Source of the DNA: a virus | Reading direction: 5' to 3' (one strand) | Virus record (IMG/VR): IMGVR_UViG_3300037427_004160 | Location: 1 to 23,807 of that record | DNA length: 23,807 bases | Notes under the pieces: model-generated | Told to the model about the DNA's origin: nothing | Databases searched by the model: none | Seen by the model: only the letters and a program-made list of their open reading frames with translations | Made by a program: the position numbers and the translations under genes | Shown: one piece after another, positions 7,214 to 12,876 of the stretch | How the letters are laid out: the number at the start of each line of letters is the position of its first letter | Numbering within the stretch: the first letter of the stretch is position 1

Positions 7214-7414
7214 TTACCACTTATGTATTATATTCGCTACAATGAAAAAACACGTAATTAGATTAATAAGAATGATAAAAGTTCGGAGGAATAAACTTAT
7301 TTGAGCCTGTTGAAGTGACAATATTGGGATATCTGGCTCATCTTCGTCTGTTTTGCCAATTCGGTGATCGACTGTGCGACACCAAATTAGCCATAAGCTT
7401 TTAATTGTCTTCAC
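7214..7414 (-). CDS. Small single-pass membrane protein, 66 aa
   Basis: Begins with GTG overlapping the stop of the preceding gene (GTGA). It has one clear hydrophobic helix near residues 43-62 (LRTFIILINLITCFFIVANII) and a hydrophobic N-terminal patch (SLWLIW). The loop between is acidic (KTDEDEPDIP). Function unknown; its position in a cluster of small membrane proteins makes envelope or lysis roles possible. Confidence 0.55.
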   Translation of the reverse strand: MKTIKSLWLIWCRTVDHRIGKTDEDEPDIPILSLQQAQISLFLRTFIILINLITCFFIVANIIHKW

Positions 7415-8370
7415 ACTAAGTATTTTGCAGCCAATATGCAGTTACCTATGACTAGCCCTGTTATAACAAGCCACCATATAATTTTGTGTTTATTTGGCAT
7501 TTTTCCTTTCACGATTGGTTTTGCAGCTTTCCAAGCGTTAAGGAGGACTGAAGAGTGCCATGCCCCCACGTTTATCGCCCCATTGGTATAAGGCGTGAGA
7601 TTTTTCCTGAATTTATCAAGAAAATAATCAAATTGTTTTTGAGACCAAACGCGAGGCTCTTGCCCAAAAACTGGAGCGTCTGCATCATTAAAACAATAAG
7701 AGAAAGTGAAGAAAACGTTAGGGTCGTTAAGCATCGCCGGTTTGTCTTTAATGATGTCTACTATATGCTGCGCCAAAAAATCTGCCCTAGAATTCGAGGG
7801 AGGATTTTCTCCACCTAAAGCTTTATCAACGTAAGCCATGTCGTAAAGTTGGGGGTAAAAATAATCTACATGAAGATTACCCCTGTCTCCATTCCAATCT
7901 CCAGTAGTAGAAACTAAAGCTTTACCTTTAAGGTATTTTTTTATTTTATCAAAACTGTCTGCTGTACGAGGGATGTATGAAGATTCTGTTTCTATTAAAA
8001 TCTCAGAGAAGGTAGGTAAAGAATTACCTGAAAGCACTTGGTTCATTTCAGTGAAGTAATCGCAATAGCTCATCCATGAGTCTGCTGTGTCACGAGTAGG
8101 AAGGTTGCCTTTACCGTTCCAATCATGTTGGTAATCCCCTTTGGTAGCGTCAGGGTGCATCGCTAACGCGCCCGTAAAGCCGTTTTTCTTTAAGAGGGTG
8201 ATAAACTGTACCAGTTGAGGGATTGAAGGCCCGCATTGAGGATTTGAAAAATCTGATCCCGGCCCGTCTATATTTATAATAAATTTATCGGGATTCAATT
8301 TACCTACTTCGGCAGCAGTAGCAGGATCGTAGGCCGAATGGTCTTGCCATAAACAGTTTAGTTCACTCAT
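7411..8370 (-). CDS. TIM-barrel glycosidase-like protein with C-terminal membrane tail
   Basis: A 319-aa protein. Residues 1-286 show regularly spaced hydrophobic strands (FIINIDGPG, FTGALAMHPDA, FSEILIETESS, ALVSTTGDW, YFYPQLYDMAY, VFFTFSYCF, AINVGAWHSS), the rhythm of a beta/alpha barrel. YPQLYDMAY resembles a strand of GH18/GH25-type hydrolases, and the Glu residues in ILIETESS could be catalytic. I could not confirm a family. Residues 287-319 begin exactly at seam-repeat copy 4 (VKGKMPNK) and add one transmembrane helix (IIWWLVITGLVIGNCIL). No signal peptide is seen. A cell-wall or polysaccharide hydrolase is possible. It overlaps the upstream small gene by 8 nt. Confidence 0.55.
   Translation of the reverse strand: MSELNCLWQDHSAYDPATAAEVGKLNPDKFIINIDGPGSDFSNPQCGPSIPQLVQFITLLKKNGFTGALAMHPDATKGDYQHDWNGKGNLPTRDTADSWMSYCDYFTEMNQVLSGNSLPTFSEILIETESSYIPRTADSFDKIKKYLKGKALVSTTGDWNGDRGNLHVDYFYPQLYDMAYVDKALGGENPPSNSRADFLAQHIVDIIKDKPAMLNDPNVFFTFSYCFNDADAPVFGQEPRVWSQKQFDYFLDKFRKNLTPYTNGAINVGAWHSSVLLNAWKAAKPIVKGKMPNKHKIIWWLVITGLVIGNCILAAKYLV
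7489..7512 (-). repeat. Gene-seam repeat type I, copy 4 (in-frame fusion joint)
   Basis: Minus strand GTGAAAGGAAAAATGCC followed by AAATAAA. It lies in frame inside the barrel-protein gene, just before its transmembrane tail, and could also serve as the start of a separate 33-residue membrane peptide. Confidence 0.65.
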
Positions 8371-8524
8371 AATTAATATTTATTTGGGATTTTCTTTTTT
8401 CTAATTCATGGACTATTTTGGTCGCTATGTCCTGTCTGGCAGCAGCGCTTTCCAAATTAATTTGTTTTTTCTGGCGGCAAATTATGTCTAAAACCTCATT
8501 TAGTACTTTTATATCTTCTTTCAT
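8363..8524 (-). CDS. Small helical protein, 53 aa
   Basis: Read from the sequence: MKEDIKVLNEVLDIICRQKK at the start and a Lys/Glu-rich helix to the end (HELEKRKSQININYE). It starts just after seam-repeat copy 6 and ends within the ATG of the barrel gene (ATGAGTGA overlap). Its 3' part covers the degenerate repeat copy 5. No obvious Shine-Dalgarno. It looks like a short coiled coil of unknown function. Confidence 0.55.
   Translation of the reverse strand: MKEDIKVLNEVLDIICRQKKQINLESAAARQDIATKIVHELEKRKSQININYE
8379..8409 (-). repeat. Gene-seam repeat type I, copy 5 (degenerate)
   Basis: Minus strand ATGAATTAGAAAAAAG, then AAAATCCCAAATAAA: a diverged, slightly longer version. Like copy 6 it is followed by TATTA and then the ATG of the next gene. 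Confidence 0.45.
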
Positions 8525-8528
8525 AATA

Positions 8529-8552
8529 TTTATTTGGCGTTTTTTCGTTCAC
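8529..8552 (-). repeat. Gene-seam repeat type I, copy 6
   Basis: Identical to copy 3 over the 24-nt core and four additional flanking bases. It encodes SERKNAK-stop of the DUF1360-like gene and sits directly before the ATG of the 53-aa gene. Confidence 0.75.
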
Positions 8553-8835
8553 TTTTAATTTTTTCATCCATAATAACCTCTATACTCTGCAAAGCTTGAT
8601 TAAAGTTATCTATTATCCAACTGGCTCCAGCGCTGGCTAAGGGCATTAAATAGTAATGACTGCTGCCTATTAAAAAAATAATGAACCCCGACCAAAAACC
8701 TAAACATAAACTACATTTAAATAATTTACCCAAGAGCTGACATCTAGAGAGGTTCTCTCGGGGGGCATTTAATATAGTAGCGTACTTCAGTATTAAAGTT
8801 AGCCCTACTGATGCTAGGAGGTCAAAAAAGATAAT
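8530..8835 (-). CDS. DUF1360-like membrane protein, apparent ATT start
   Basis: The family signature KLFKCSLCLGFWSGF (C-x2-C-L-G-F-W) is present, as in DUF1360 proteins of phages and bacteria (function unknown). A frame opened only from the TTG at 8733 would lose the family's first helix. In-frame codons upstream encode FFDLLASVGLTLILKYATIL and NAPRENLSR, which fit that missing part, and run back to the TAA of the preceding gene with no ATG, GTG or TTG. ATT at 8835, one base after that TAA and 7 nt after TAGGG, is the best start; the product is then 101 aa. A second hydrophobic helix follows the Cys motif. The last residues KSERKNAK come from seam-repeat copy 6. Confidence 0.6.
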   Translation of the reverse strand: MIFFDLLASVGLTLILKYATILNAPRENLSRCQLLGKLFKCSLCLGFWSGFIIFLIGSSHYYLMPLASAGASWIIDNFNQALQSIEVIMDEKIKSERKNAK

Positions 8836-8836
8836 T

Positions 8837-9001
8837 TTATTTCCCTAACTTATTCAAAGCCCCGTTTATCAACTTCGCTTCGTCAATATTTATACGAATA
8901 AATTTACCGTGGTCGTCGGTAATTTTTACCTTATTACCTTCTATTGTTAATTCAGGGCAACCTCTCCCTCCGCAACACAGTTTTATAGTTTTTTCTTTCA
9001 T
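8837..9001 (-). CDS. Small Cys-rich conserved phage protein, 54 aa
   Basis: Read from the sequence: starts MKEKTIKLCCGGRGCPEL, then a beta-rich middle (VKITDDHGKFIRINI). The Cys-Cys-Gly-Gly-x-Gly-Cys-Pro cluster followed by ITDDHG recalls small proteins seen in other phages whose role is unknown. The Cys could bind metal. The stop is one nt before the likely ATT start of the DUF1360-like gene, so the two are probably coupled. Confidence 0.6.
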   Translation of the reverse strand: MKEKTIKLCCGGRGCPELTIEGNKVKITDDHGKFIRINIDEAKLINGALNKLGK

Positions 9002-9004
9002 AGT

Positions 9005-9748
9005 TTATCTTACACAGTTTTTCAAAAGCCTAAAGGTTTCCTTGGGGCTATGCACCGCCCATTTTTCAGTAGCTCTTTCGTAAAGAGAGTAGTCGTTACC
9101 CCCTTTTTCACATTTGTCTCCAAAGAAAACGTATTCTCCATATTCTAAATGATCTATTATTTGACCCTTATCCTTTCCTATTTGTTGAATATCTAAAGAT
9201 ATTTGCCCGCCAACCAGCGCTTGGAGCCTATACCTTTTATTAAATGCCTCGTTAAATTCTTTCGCAATACCGTGCCGCTCCTTAACTCCCTCATCCCATT
9301 CCGAATAATATTGCCGTAAAGCTGTCGATGCCCCCCTCCCCACAACGCTAAAATTAACCATTCCGCCTCTATATTCAAAGTGAGGAGGTGTCTTTGCCCA
9401 AGATTTCCTTTCAAATTCAGAATCTTTTATTTTTTCGTCCAGCCACTTTTTTATCGCTTTAGGTAGTATTAGCTCATTCTTATAGACCGCGCAAAATTCC
9501 TTATTACGATCCTGTTCCCAAAACTCATTACCCATGCAAGAGAAAATACCTTTGCATTTGTTAGCTATCGTGGAGGGTATTTGTTCTAATATTTTAGGGA
9601 GATCACTACCCGACACTAAAAATACATCTTTATCTTCCATCCATTTCTCAAAGAAGGAGGAAAAATCCGTCTCCATAGGCTGACGCGGCTTAGTTAAAGT
9701 CCCGTCGACATCAAACAGGAAACATTTATTTGGCGTTTCTTCTTTCAC
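9005..9748 (-). CDS. Eukaryotic-type phosphomannomutase (HAD family)
   Basis: Predicted to interconvert mannose-6-phosphate and mannose-1-phosphate, feeding GDP-mannose-type sugars. FDVDGTLTKPRQ (nucleophile Asp13, acid/base Asp15) is followed by LVSGSDLPKILEQI. Next come the family-specific RGGMVNFSVVGRG and GGQISLDIQQIGKDKGQI, then FFGDKCEKGGNDYSLY near 208-223. This matches the PMM1/PMM2 family (about 247-260 aa) rather than the bacterial ManB type. I chose GTG at 9748, inside seam-repeat copy 7 and 7 nt after AAAGG, over the GTG at 9775. A cupin of phosphomannose-isomerase type and glycosyltransferases are nearby. Confidence 0.8.
   Translation of the reverse strand: MKEETPNKCFLFDVDGTLTKPRQPMETDFSSFFEKWMEDKDVFLVSGSDLPKILEQIPSTIANKCKGIFSCMGNEFWEQDRNKEFCAVYKNELILPKAIKKWLDEKIKDSEFERKSWAKTPPHFEYRGGMVNFSVVGRGASTALRQYYSEWDEGVKERHGIAKEFNEAFNKRYRLQALVGGQISLDIQQIGKDKGQIIDHLEYGEYVFFGDKCEKGGNDYSLYERATEKWAVHSPKETFRLLKNCVR
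9725..9748 (-). repeat. Gene-seam repeat type I, copy 7
   Basis: Minus strand GTGAAAGAAGAAACGCC followed by AAATAAA. It is the translational start of the phosphomannomutase gene, giving MKEETPNK directly before the HAD strand. Confidence 0.65.
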
Positions 9749-9784
9749 ATTTGCGCCTTTATCGTTAACAGGCACCCTGTATCG

Positions 9785-9979
9785 TTAAAGATTATCTTGG
9801 TACTTTTCATATTCTTCTACGATTTTTTTTCCTTCGGGGCGTGTTATACCAAATTTATGCCAATACTGTTCGTACCAGTCGTCATTAAAGTGGCCCGCGC
9901 ATTGGAGAAGCTTCATGGTTATTTCTTTCCAGTTGAGGTCAGTGGAAGGAGACACGTAGTCTTGCCAATTAGGGTTCAT
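9785..9979 (-). CDS. Hypothetical small acidic protein, 64 aa
   Basis: Rich in Trp and Tyr (NPNWQDYVS, DDWYEQYWHKFG) with a Lys/Glu helix at the end. The start overlaps the stop of the lipoprotein gene as TAATG. No family recognised. Context suggests co-expression with the lipoprotein and SNase genes upstream. Confidence 0.6.
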   Translation of the reverse strand: MNPNWQDYVSPSTDLNWKEITMKLLQCAGHFNDDWYEQYWHKFGITRPEGKKIVEEYEKYQDNL

Positions 9980-10182
9980 TAAAAACTACCTTGTAACACA
10001 GTAACCCCTTGAGGGGTTGGTGCATCCATTTTAGTACCCTTTATAGAAAAGGGAGGTTCAGGCGCCAGATGGGGGTTGCCTTTCGGCGGAAACCATTGCC
10101 ATTTAACAGAGTGGCAACCCGTTAAGAAGATAAGGATTAAGGTTAGTATAAAGCATGTAAATATTCGGGTTTCTAGTTTCAT
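9979..10182 (-). CDS. Small Pro-rich lipoprotein (candidate o-spanin)
   Basis: Residues 1-22 are a lipoprotein signal: basic start, hydrophobic core FILTLILIFL and lipobox L-T-G-C with Cys23. The mature part is only 45 residues and Pro-rich (PPKGNPHLAPEPPF). That is the profile of outer-membrane spanins (Rz1-like), which fuse inner and outer membranes at the last step of lysis. The N-terminally anchored coiled-coil protein at 10706 could be the inner partner, though SNase and a small gene lie between. Start: ATGA overlap with SNase and a strong GGAGG 6 nt upstream. A lipoprotein is near certain; the spanin role is inferred. Confidence 0.7.
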   Translation of the reverse strand: MKLETRIFTCFILTLILIFLTGCHSVKWQWFPPKGNPHLAPEPPFSIKGTKMDAPTPQGVTVLQGSF

Positions 10183-10535
10183 CTTTTACCTCCATCGTAT
10201 TTTATAGCGTGCCCTTCGGCTACCAGCATATTGTTGAAATTTTTCCTCTTAGCTTCATCCCAAATTACACCCAGTATCCTCCCGTATTTTCCTTTTTTAT
10301 CAAGCTCGGTCTTGAGTACAATCTTTCCCTCGGTATTGGCGATAAGTTGGTCTAGCCTCTCCTTAGCTGCCAAACCTCTCCTCTTTTCTTTTATATCTCG
10401 AGTACGGGATTCTGGGGCATTTATCCCATAGAGGCGCACTCTTTCTTTACGGAAAGTAGAGAAACCGCAGTCAATTAAAACATCAACAGTATCCCCGTCG
10501 ACAACTCGTAGGACTTGGGCGTTATACTCATACAT
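10179..10535 (-). CDS. Staphylococcal-nuclease-like (thermonuclease) protein
   Basis: A compact 118-aa SNase domain: VVDGDTVDVLID (Ca2+-site Asp), RVRLYGINAPESR (catalytic Arg and Glu) and KYGRILGVIW (second catalytic Arg), then VAEGHAIKYDGG. All residues for Ca2+-dependent cleavage of DNA or RNA appear present. There is no signal peptide, so it acts in the cytoplasm or is released at lysis. Phage SNase genes may degrade host nucleic acid. It is followed with a 4-nt overlap by the lipoprotein gene. Confidence 0.85.
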   Translation of the reverse strand: MYEYNAQVLRVVDGDTVDVLIDCGFSTFRKERVRLYGINAPESRTRDIKEKRRGLAAKERLDQLIANTEGKIVLKTELDKKGKYGRILGVIWDEAKRKNFNNMLVAEGHAIKYDGGKR

Positions 10536-10557
10536 GTAGAGTATTTTCGCCTAAAAA

Positions 10558-10704
10558 TTACAATAAGTCCATTAATTCTTCCAAAGAAATAATGATATCA
10601 TTAACGATGTATTCAGCCTCGTCGCGGCTTTCTTCATCTAAGTCTCTGACATTTAACAAGGTAAGGGCTTCGATCATATCTTGAAGTTGTTCTCTGCTTG
10701 ACAT
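10558..10704 (-). CDS. Small acidic helical protein, 48 aa
   Basis: Read from the sequence: MSSREQLQDMIEALTLLNVR at the start, then DLDEESRDEAEYIVNDIIISLEELMDLL in two parts. It is very acidic and probably two helices. The ATG is one base after the stop of the upstream gene, and AGGAGG lies about 12 nt upstream. Function unknown. Confidence 0.6.
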   Translation of the reverse strand: MSSREQLQDMIEALTLLNVRDLDEESRDEAEYIVNDIIISLEELMDLL

Positions 10705-10705
10705 A

Positions 10706-11101
10706 TTAACGTGTTCCTCCTGACTCTTTATGGATTATTGGTGAAGTCTGAGGCATAAAAGGGTGAGGGGGGTTATGTAGTTCTTCTTGTTGTACTGATT
10801 TAATTCTCAAATTATCAACATGAGCTTCCATCACCTCCATGTCTTTTTCTATAAATCTTAACCTCATATTTTGCTCGGCATCGTCAGGCAACGCTCCGAG
10901 TTGACCGAGTGGCCACTTCACTCTGAATTCAGAATTCATTTCTACAGCATCTTTCATTCTCATAACATCTATTTGGAGTTGAGCAATTTGTGAGGTAAGG
11001 CCAAAATACCCCCACACGGCTAACGCTGCTACTACTATAATTTGAACTAACCACTTTAAGTTAATCCCCAAGCTAGCTTGGTCATCGATTTTAGGTTCCA
11101 T
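10706..11101 (-). CDS. N-terminally anchored coiled-coil protein (candidate i-spanin)
   Basis: One transmembrane helix at residues 17-35 (WLVQIIVVAALAVWGYFGL) is followed by a helical, heptad-like region (SQIAQLQIDVMRMKDAV, then RLRFIEKDMEVMEAHVDNL) and a Pro-rich tail. The signal-anchor plus coiled-coil layout suits an inner-membrane spanin of Rz type or another phage envelope protein. The lipoprotein two genes downstream is a possible partner. No residue motif proves it. Confidence 0.6.
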   Translation of the reverse strand: MEPKIDDQASLGINLKWLVQIIVVAALAVWGYFGLTSQIAQLQIDVMRMKDAVEMNSEFRVKWPLGQLGALPDDAEQNMRLRFIEKDMEVMEAHVDNLRIKSVQQEELHNPPHPFMPQTSPIIHKESGGTR

Positions 11102-11130
11102 GGTAACTATTTGTTACACCTTTTTTAAAC

Positions 11131-11358
11131 CTAGTTTTTAAGTTTCAGTTTTTGTAGGCGTTTCTTCTCTTGCCATTCACGTTTAGACTGTGTTATTGCT
11201 GGCCCCCAAGTTTTGCTATCGAAACTCAAGCCTTCTCGTTTAGTGGCGATAAACCAAACTACCAACTCTTTTCCGTCTGGAGTTTTCCATATACCGGGGT
11301 ATTCATCCCTCTTATACCCTCTTTTTATTAACTCCTCGCTTGCTTCACTACGCGTCAT
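11131..11358 (-). CDS. Hypothetical small basic protein, 75 aa
   Basis: Starts MTRSEASEELIKRGYKRDEY, then a short beta region with Trp (GIWKTPDGKELVVWFIATK), and ends in a Lys/Arg-rich helix (REWQEKKRLQKLKLKN). The basic tail could bind nucleic acid. No family recognised. Confidence 0.6.
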   Translation of the reverse strand: MTRSEASEELIKRGYKRDEYPGIWKTPDGKELVVWFIATKREGLSFDSKTWGPAITQSKREWQEKKRLQKLKLKN

Positions 11359-11373
11359 TGATGCAGGTTGGCT

Positions 11374-11610
11374 TCACGCGCCCCCGCAGTCGCCTATTGC
11401 GTCTACAGGACACTCCTCCATTGCCTCTTCACATTCCCTTTTCTCTTCGTCGGTGTCGGGCTGTTTATAAACGTAAGAGTACCCCTCCGCTTCGTTTCTA
11501 GTGAAGTTGCTAGGGGCTGCTGCTCTACAAGCATCACAGTCTATGCATTCAGAATCCACAAAGTAAGGGCCTTTCGCATTGTCTTCGTATCTATCTATTA
11601 ATTCTGCCAT
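11374..11610 (-). CDS. Single-cluster [4Fe-4S] ferredoxin
   Basis: Electron carrier of the small monocluster type. Cys22, Cys25 and Cys28 lie in DSECIDCDACRAAAPSNF and the fourth ligand is Cys67 in EECPVDAIG. The additional Cys60 is where related monocluster ferredoxins have a disulfide partner. At 78 aa and very acidic it is typical of the family. There is no redox enzyme beside it, so the partner is unknown: it may serve a host enzyme or one outside the window. It lies within a run of very small genes. Confidence 0.85.
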   Translation of the reverse strand: MAELIDRYEDNAKGPYFVDSECIDCDACRAAAPSNFTRNEAEGYSYVYKQPDTDEEKRECEEAMEECPVDAIGDCGGA

Positions 11611-11616
11611 AATATT

Positions 11617-11697
11617 CTACCAAAACCACACAGTATAATCGTCCCCCTCGAAATCTTCGGGGAGGATGTCATAGTTTTTTTTCTTTTTTGCATTCAT
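11617..11697 (-). CDS. Possible very small gene, 26 aa
   Basis: A 27-codon frame MNAKKKKNYDILPEDFEGDD ending TVWFW. It overlaps the end of the zinc-ribbon gene and stops just before the ferredoxin start, so it fills the gap exactly. The length makes chance possible; the acidic-aromatic ending looks protein-like. Confidence 0.4.
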   Translation of the reverse strand: MNAKKKKNYDILPEDFEGDDYTVWFW

Positions 11698-11785
11698 CAC
11701 AAATTAACCTTAAAGTATTAGCTATCTTTTTCCACGTTAATTCTGTTTCGGGGAAGTCTTTTTTGCATTTGAAGCATTTGCACAT
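11669..11785 (-). CDS. Tiny zinc-ribbon protein, 38 aa
   Basis: MCKCFKCKKDFPETELTW, then a helix and LICDECKKEKKL: two CxxC knuckles (CFKC and CDEC) about 25 residues apart, a minimal zinc ribbon. GGGAG lies about 11 nt upstream of the ATG. Its 5' part overlaps the 50-aa gene in another frame by 49 nt. A conserved Cys pattern is unlikely by chance in such a short frame. Confidence 0.6.
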   Translation of the reverse strand: MCKCFKCKKDFPETELTWKKIANTLRLICDECKKEKKL

Positions 11786-11889
11786 TTTTTACTGCTCTCC
11801 CAATTAATCACATCGTAATTATCTTTATAACCACTAGAGAAACAATTCCGCGGTTTGTCTCCTTTACCGGACTGTTTTTTTTCTTTCAT
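11737..11889 (-). CDS. Small hydrophilic protein, 50 aa
   Basis: Begins MKEKKQSGKGDKPRNCFSSG and continues YKDNYDVINW. The G-D-K-P-R-N-C-F...NYD-hydrophobic-x-W pattern recalls very short proteins found in many phages, of unknown role. The tail (after residue 34) is low complexity and overlaps the zinc-ribbon gene, so only the first 33 residues may be constrained. It is the first gene after the terminator and structured element C. Confidence 0.55.
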   Translation of the reverse strand: MKEKKQSGKGDKPRNCFSSGYKDNYDVINWESSKKCANASNAKKTSPKQN

Positions 11890-11932
11890 GTTTCAACCTG
11901 CACACCTTACAATTACACTTAAAATGAGGGAT

Positions 11933-11979
11933 GTATAGACATATTGAGATGCTTATTGAGCATAAATGATTTGAAATAC
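11933..11979 (-). repeat. Structured two-half element C
   Basis: Minus strand half 1 GTATTTCA-AATCAT-TTATGC, loop, half 2 GCATCTCA-ATATGT-CTATAC. The central stem is ATGCT/AGCAT and the outer ends GTAT/ATAC pair. It lies between the terminator and the 50-aa gene. Confidence 0.75.
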
Positions 11980-11992
11980 ATTCCCATAGATT

Positions 11993-12031
11993 AAAAAATG
12001 CCCCGCCGCGATGTTCAACTCACGACGAGGC
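11993..12031 (-). terminator. Rho-independent terminator (minus strand)
   Basis: On the minus strand GCCTCGTCG pairs with CGGCGGGGC (nine pairs, two of them G-U) around a 14-nt loop, followed by ATTTTTT. The G-U pairs would become A-C mismatches in the opposite direction, so it acts on minus-strand transcripts. It ends the unit containing the holin-like gene. Confidence 0.75.
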
Positions 12032-12056
12032 TCCATGTTACCCGCTTTTTAAGAAT

Positions 12057-12104
12057 ATATAGTCGGCTTGAAATACTTTTGTAAGTATAGACGCGGTGAG
12101 ATAC
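12057..12104 (-). repeat. Structured two-half element D
   Basis: Minus strand half 1 GTATCTCA-CCGCGT-CTATAC, half 2 GTATTTCA-AGCCGA-CTATAT. The central stem ATACTT/AAGTAT has six perfect pairs; the outer GTAT/ATAT pairs with one G-U. It lies between the holin-like gene and the terminator. Confidence 0.75.
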
Positions 12105-12118
12105 ATTCTAAAATAGCA

Positions 12119-12373
12119 TTAAAATCCTCCAACGGAAGCTATGATACTAATCACAGTGAAAATGGTCCAAGCTATCATAACCTTGCCTCCCATATTCATC
12201 CACCCCCAGACAAAAGCAATCAAACTGCCAATGCCGCAAAGGAAAGTAAGAACTATGGTAGCTATTCCTAAACCGCTTTTGCCGTTTTGAAACATATTTA
12301 TGATAACTAACACAAGACACACCAGCGAAGGGATCGCCAGCACCAGTTGAATAGGAGTAATTTGAGTTTCCAT
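12119..12373 (-). CDS. Three-helix small membrane protein (holin-like)
   Basis: An 84-aa protein almost entirely of membrane helices: about residues 8-26 (LVLAIPSLVCLVLVIINMF), 35-56 (IATIVLTFLCGIGSLIAFVWGW) and 63-82 (VMIAWTIFTVISIIASVGG), with Gly-rich turns. Three helices in a short protein is the layout of class I holins, which form the inner-membrane lesion at lysis. There is no endolysin directly beside it, so the role is inferred. I chose the ATG at 12373 over the GTG at 12391, which overlaps the preceding gene. It is followed by element D and the terminator. Confidence 0.6.
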   Translation of the reverse strand: METQITPIQLVLAIPSLVCLVLVIINMFQNGKSGLGIATIVLTFLCGIGSLIAFVWGWMNMGGKVMIAWTIFTVISIIASVGGF

Positions 12374-12378
12374 CTTTA

Positions 12379-12876
12379 TTATTTTAAGCACATTTTGTCA
12401 CCGTAACCAAAGTTTCTTATAAAATGATTTGTTATAAAATCGTCTAAAGACTTAACCCAGTGTATCTCGACCCCTTCTCTATCCGAGCTTTTAAAATACC
12501 TACATAGGGCAACATGGGTAGAGTCCTCTATTTCTTTTAAACAGTTAACTTTGAGGATGGGGTCTTTATATTTAGTAGTCTTCACTGAAATTCGGCACCT
12601 TTCCCCTTTTTTATTTCGGCAAATTATATCAGCCGAATGTTTATCTCCTTGAGCGCGGGGAATGCAATCCATAAATCCCCCAACCTCTTCAGCTATAGCG
12701 TACTCGCCAGCTACGCCCATGTAATGCCCTTCGAGACTCTTATCGTAATCGCTACCACTTTTTCTCCCCGAGCACATTAAAGATTTAGTTTTTAAGTGTG
12801 TCTTCCCAGCGGCGCGAGACGTCGCTATTTGGTCAAGGAACAGGAGCTCCCCGTTACTAAATATTTTAAGCTTCAT
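12379..12876 (-). CDS. PD-(D/E)XK-fold nuclease-like protein, variant active site
   Basis: A 165-aa protein with the order expected for a restriction-endonuclease fold: helix with GVAGEYAIAEEVGG (Glu58), strand SADIICRN (Asp83), then a strand RISVKTTKY. The final D/E-x-K is here S97-V-K99, so the second acidic ligand is missing or comes from elsewhere. This may be a nuclease with a shifted residue or an inactive binding protein. It resembles the 162-aa gene at 15185 in length and motif spacing. The start overlaps the previous gene by 11 nt. Confidence 0.55.
   Translation of the reverse strand: MKLKIFSNGELLFLDQIATSRAAGKTHLKTKSLMCSGRKSGSDYDKSLEGHYMGVAGEYAIAEEVGGFMDCIPRAQGDKHSADIICRNKKGERCRISVKTTKYKDPILKVNCLKEIEDSTHVALCRYFKSSDREGVEIHWVKSLDDFITNHFIRNFGYGDKMCLK

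Larger units (their letters stand above)
11890..12118 (-). other. 229-nt non-coding region holding element C, terminator and element D
   Basis: The largest gene-free gap in the window. It carries two structured elements on either side of an intrinsic terminator and nothing else I can support as coding; a short frame through the terminator stem is not credible. Confidence 0.7.

Noticed and set aside
7227-7232. TATAAT hexamer 14 nt before the ATG at 7213
   Set aside because: No acceptable -35 at 16-18 nt and it lies in codons of the 66-aa membrane protein; probably chance.
11980-12056. Short frame MEPRRELNIAAG through the terminator region
   Set aside because: It is explained by the terminator stem and runs into element C; no ribosome binding site.
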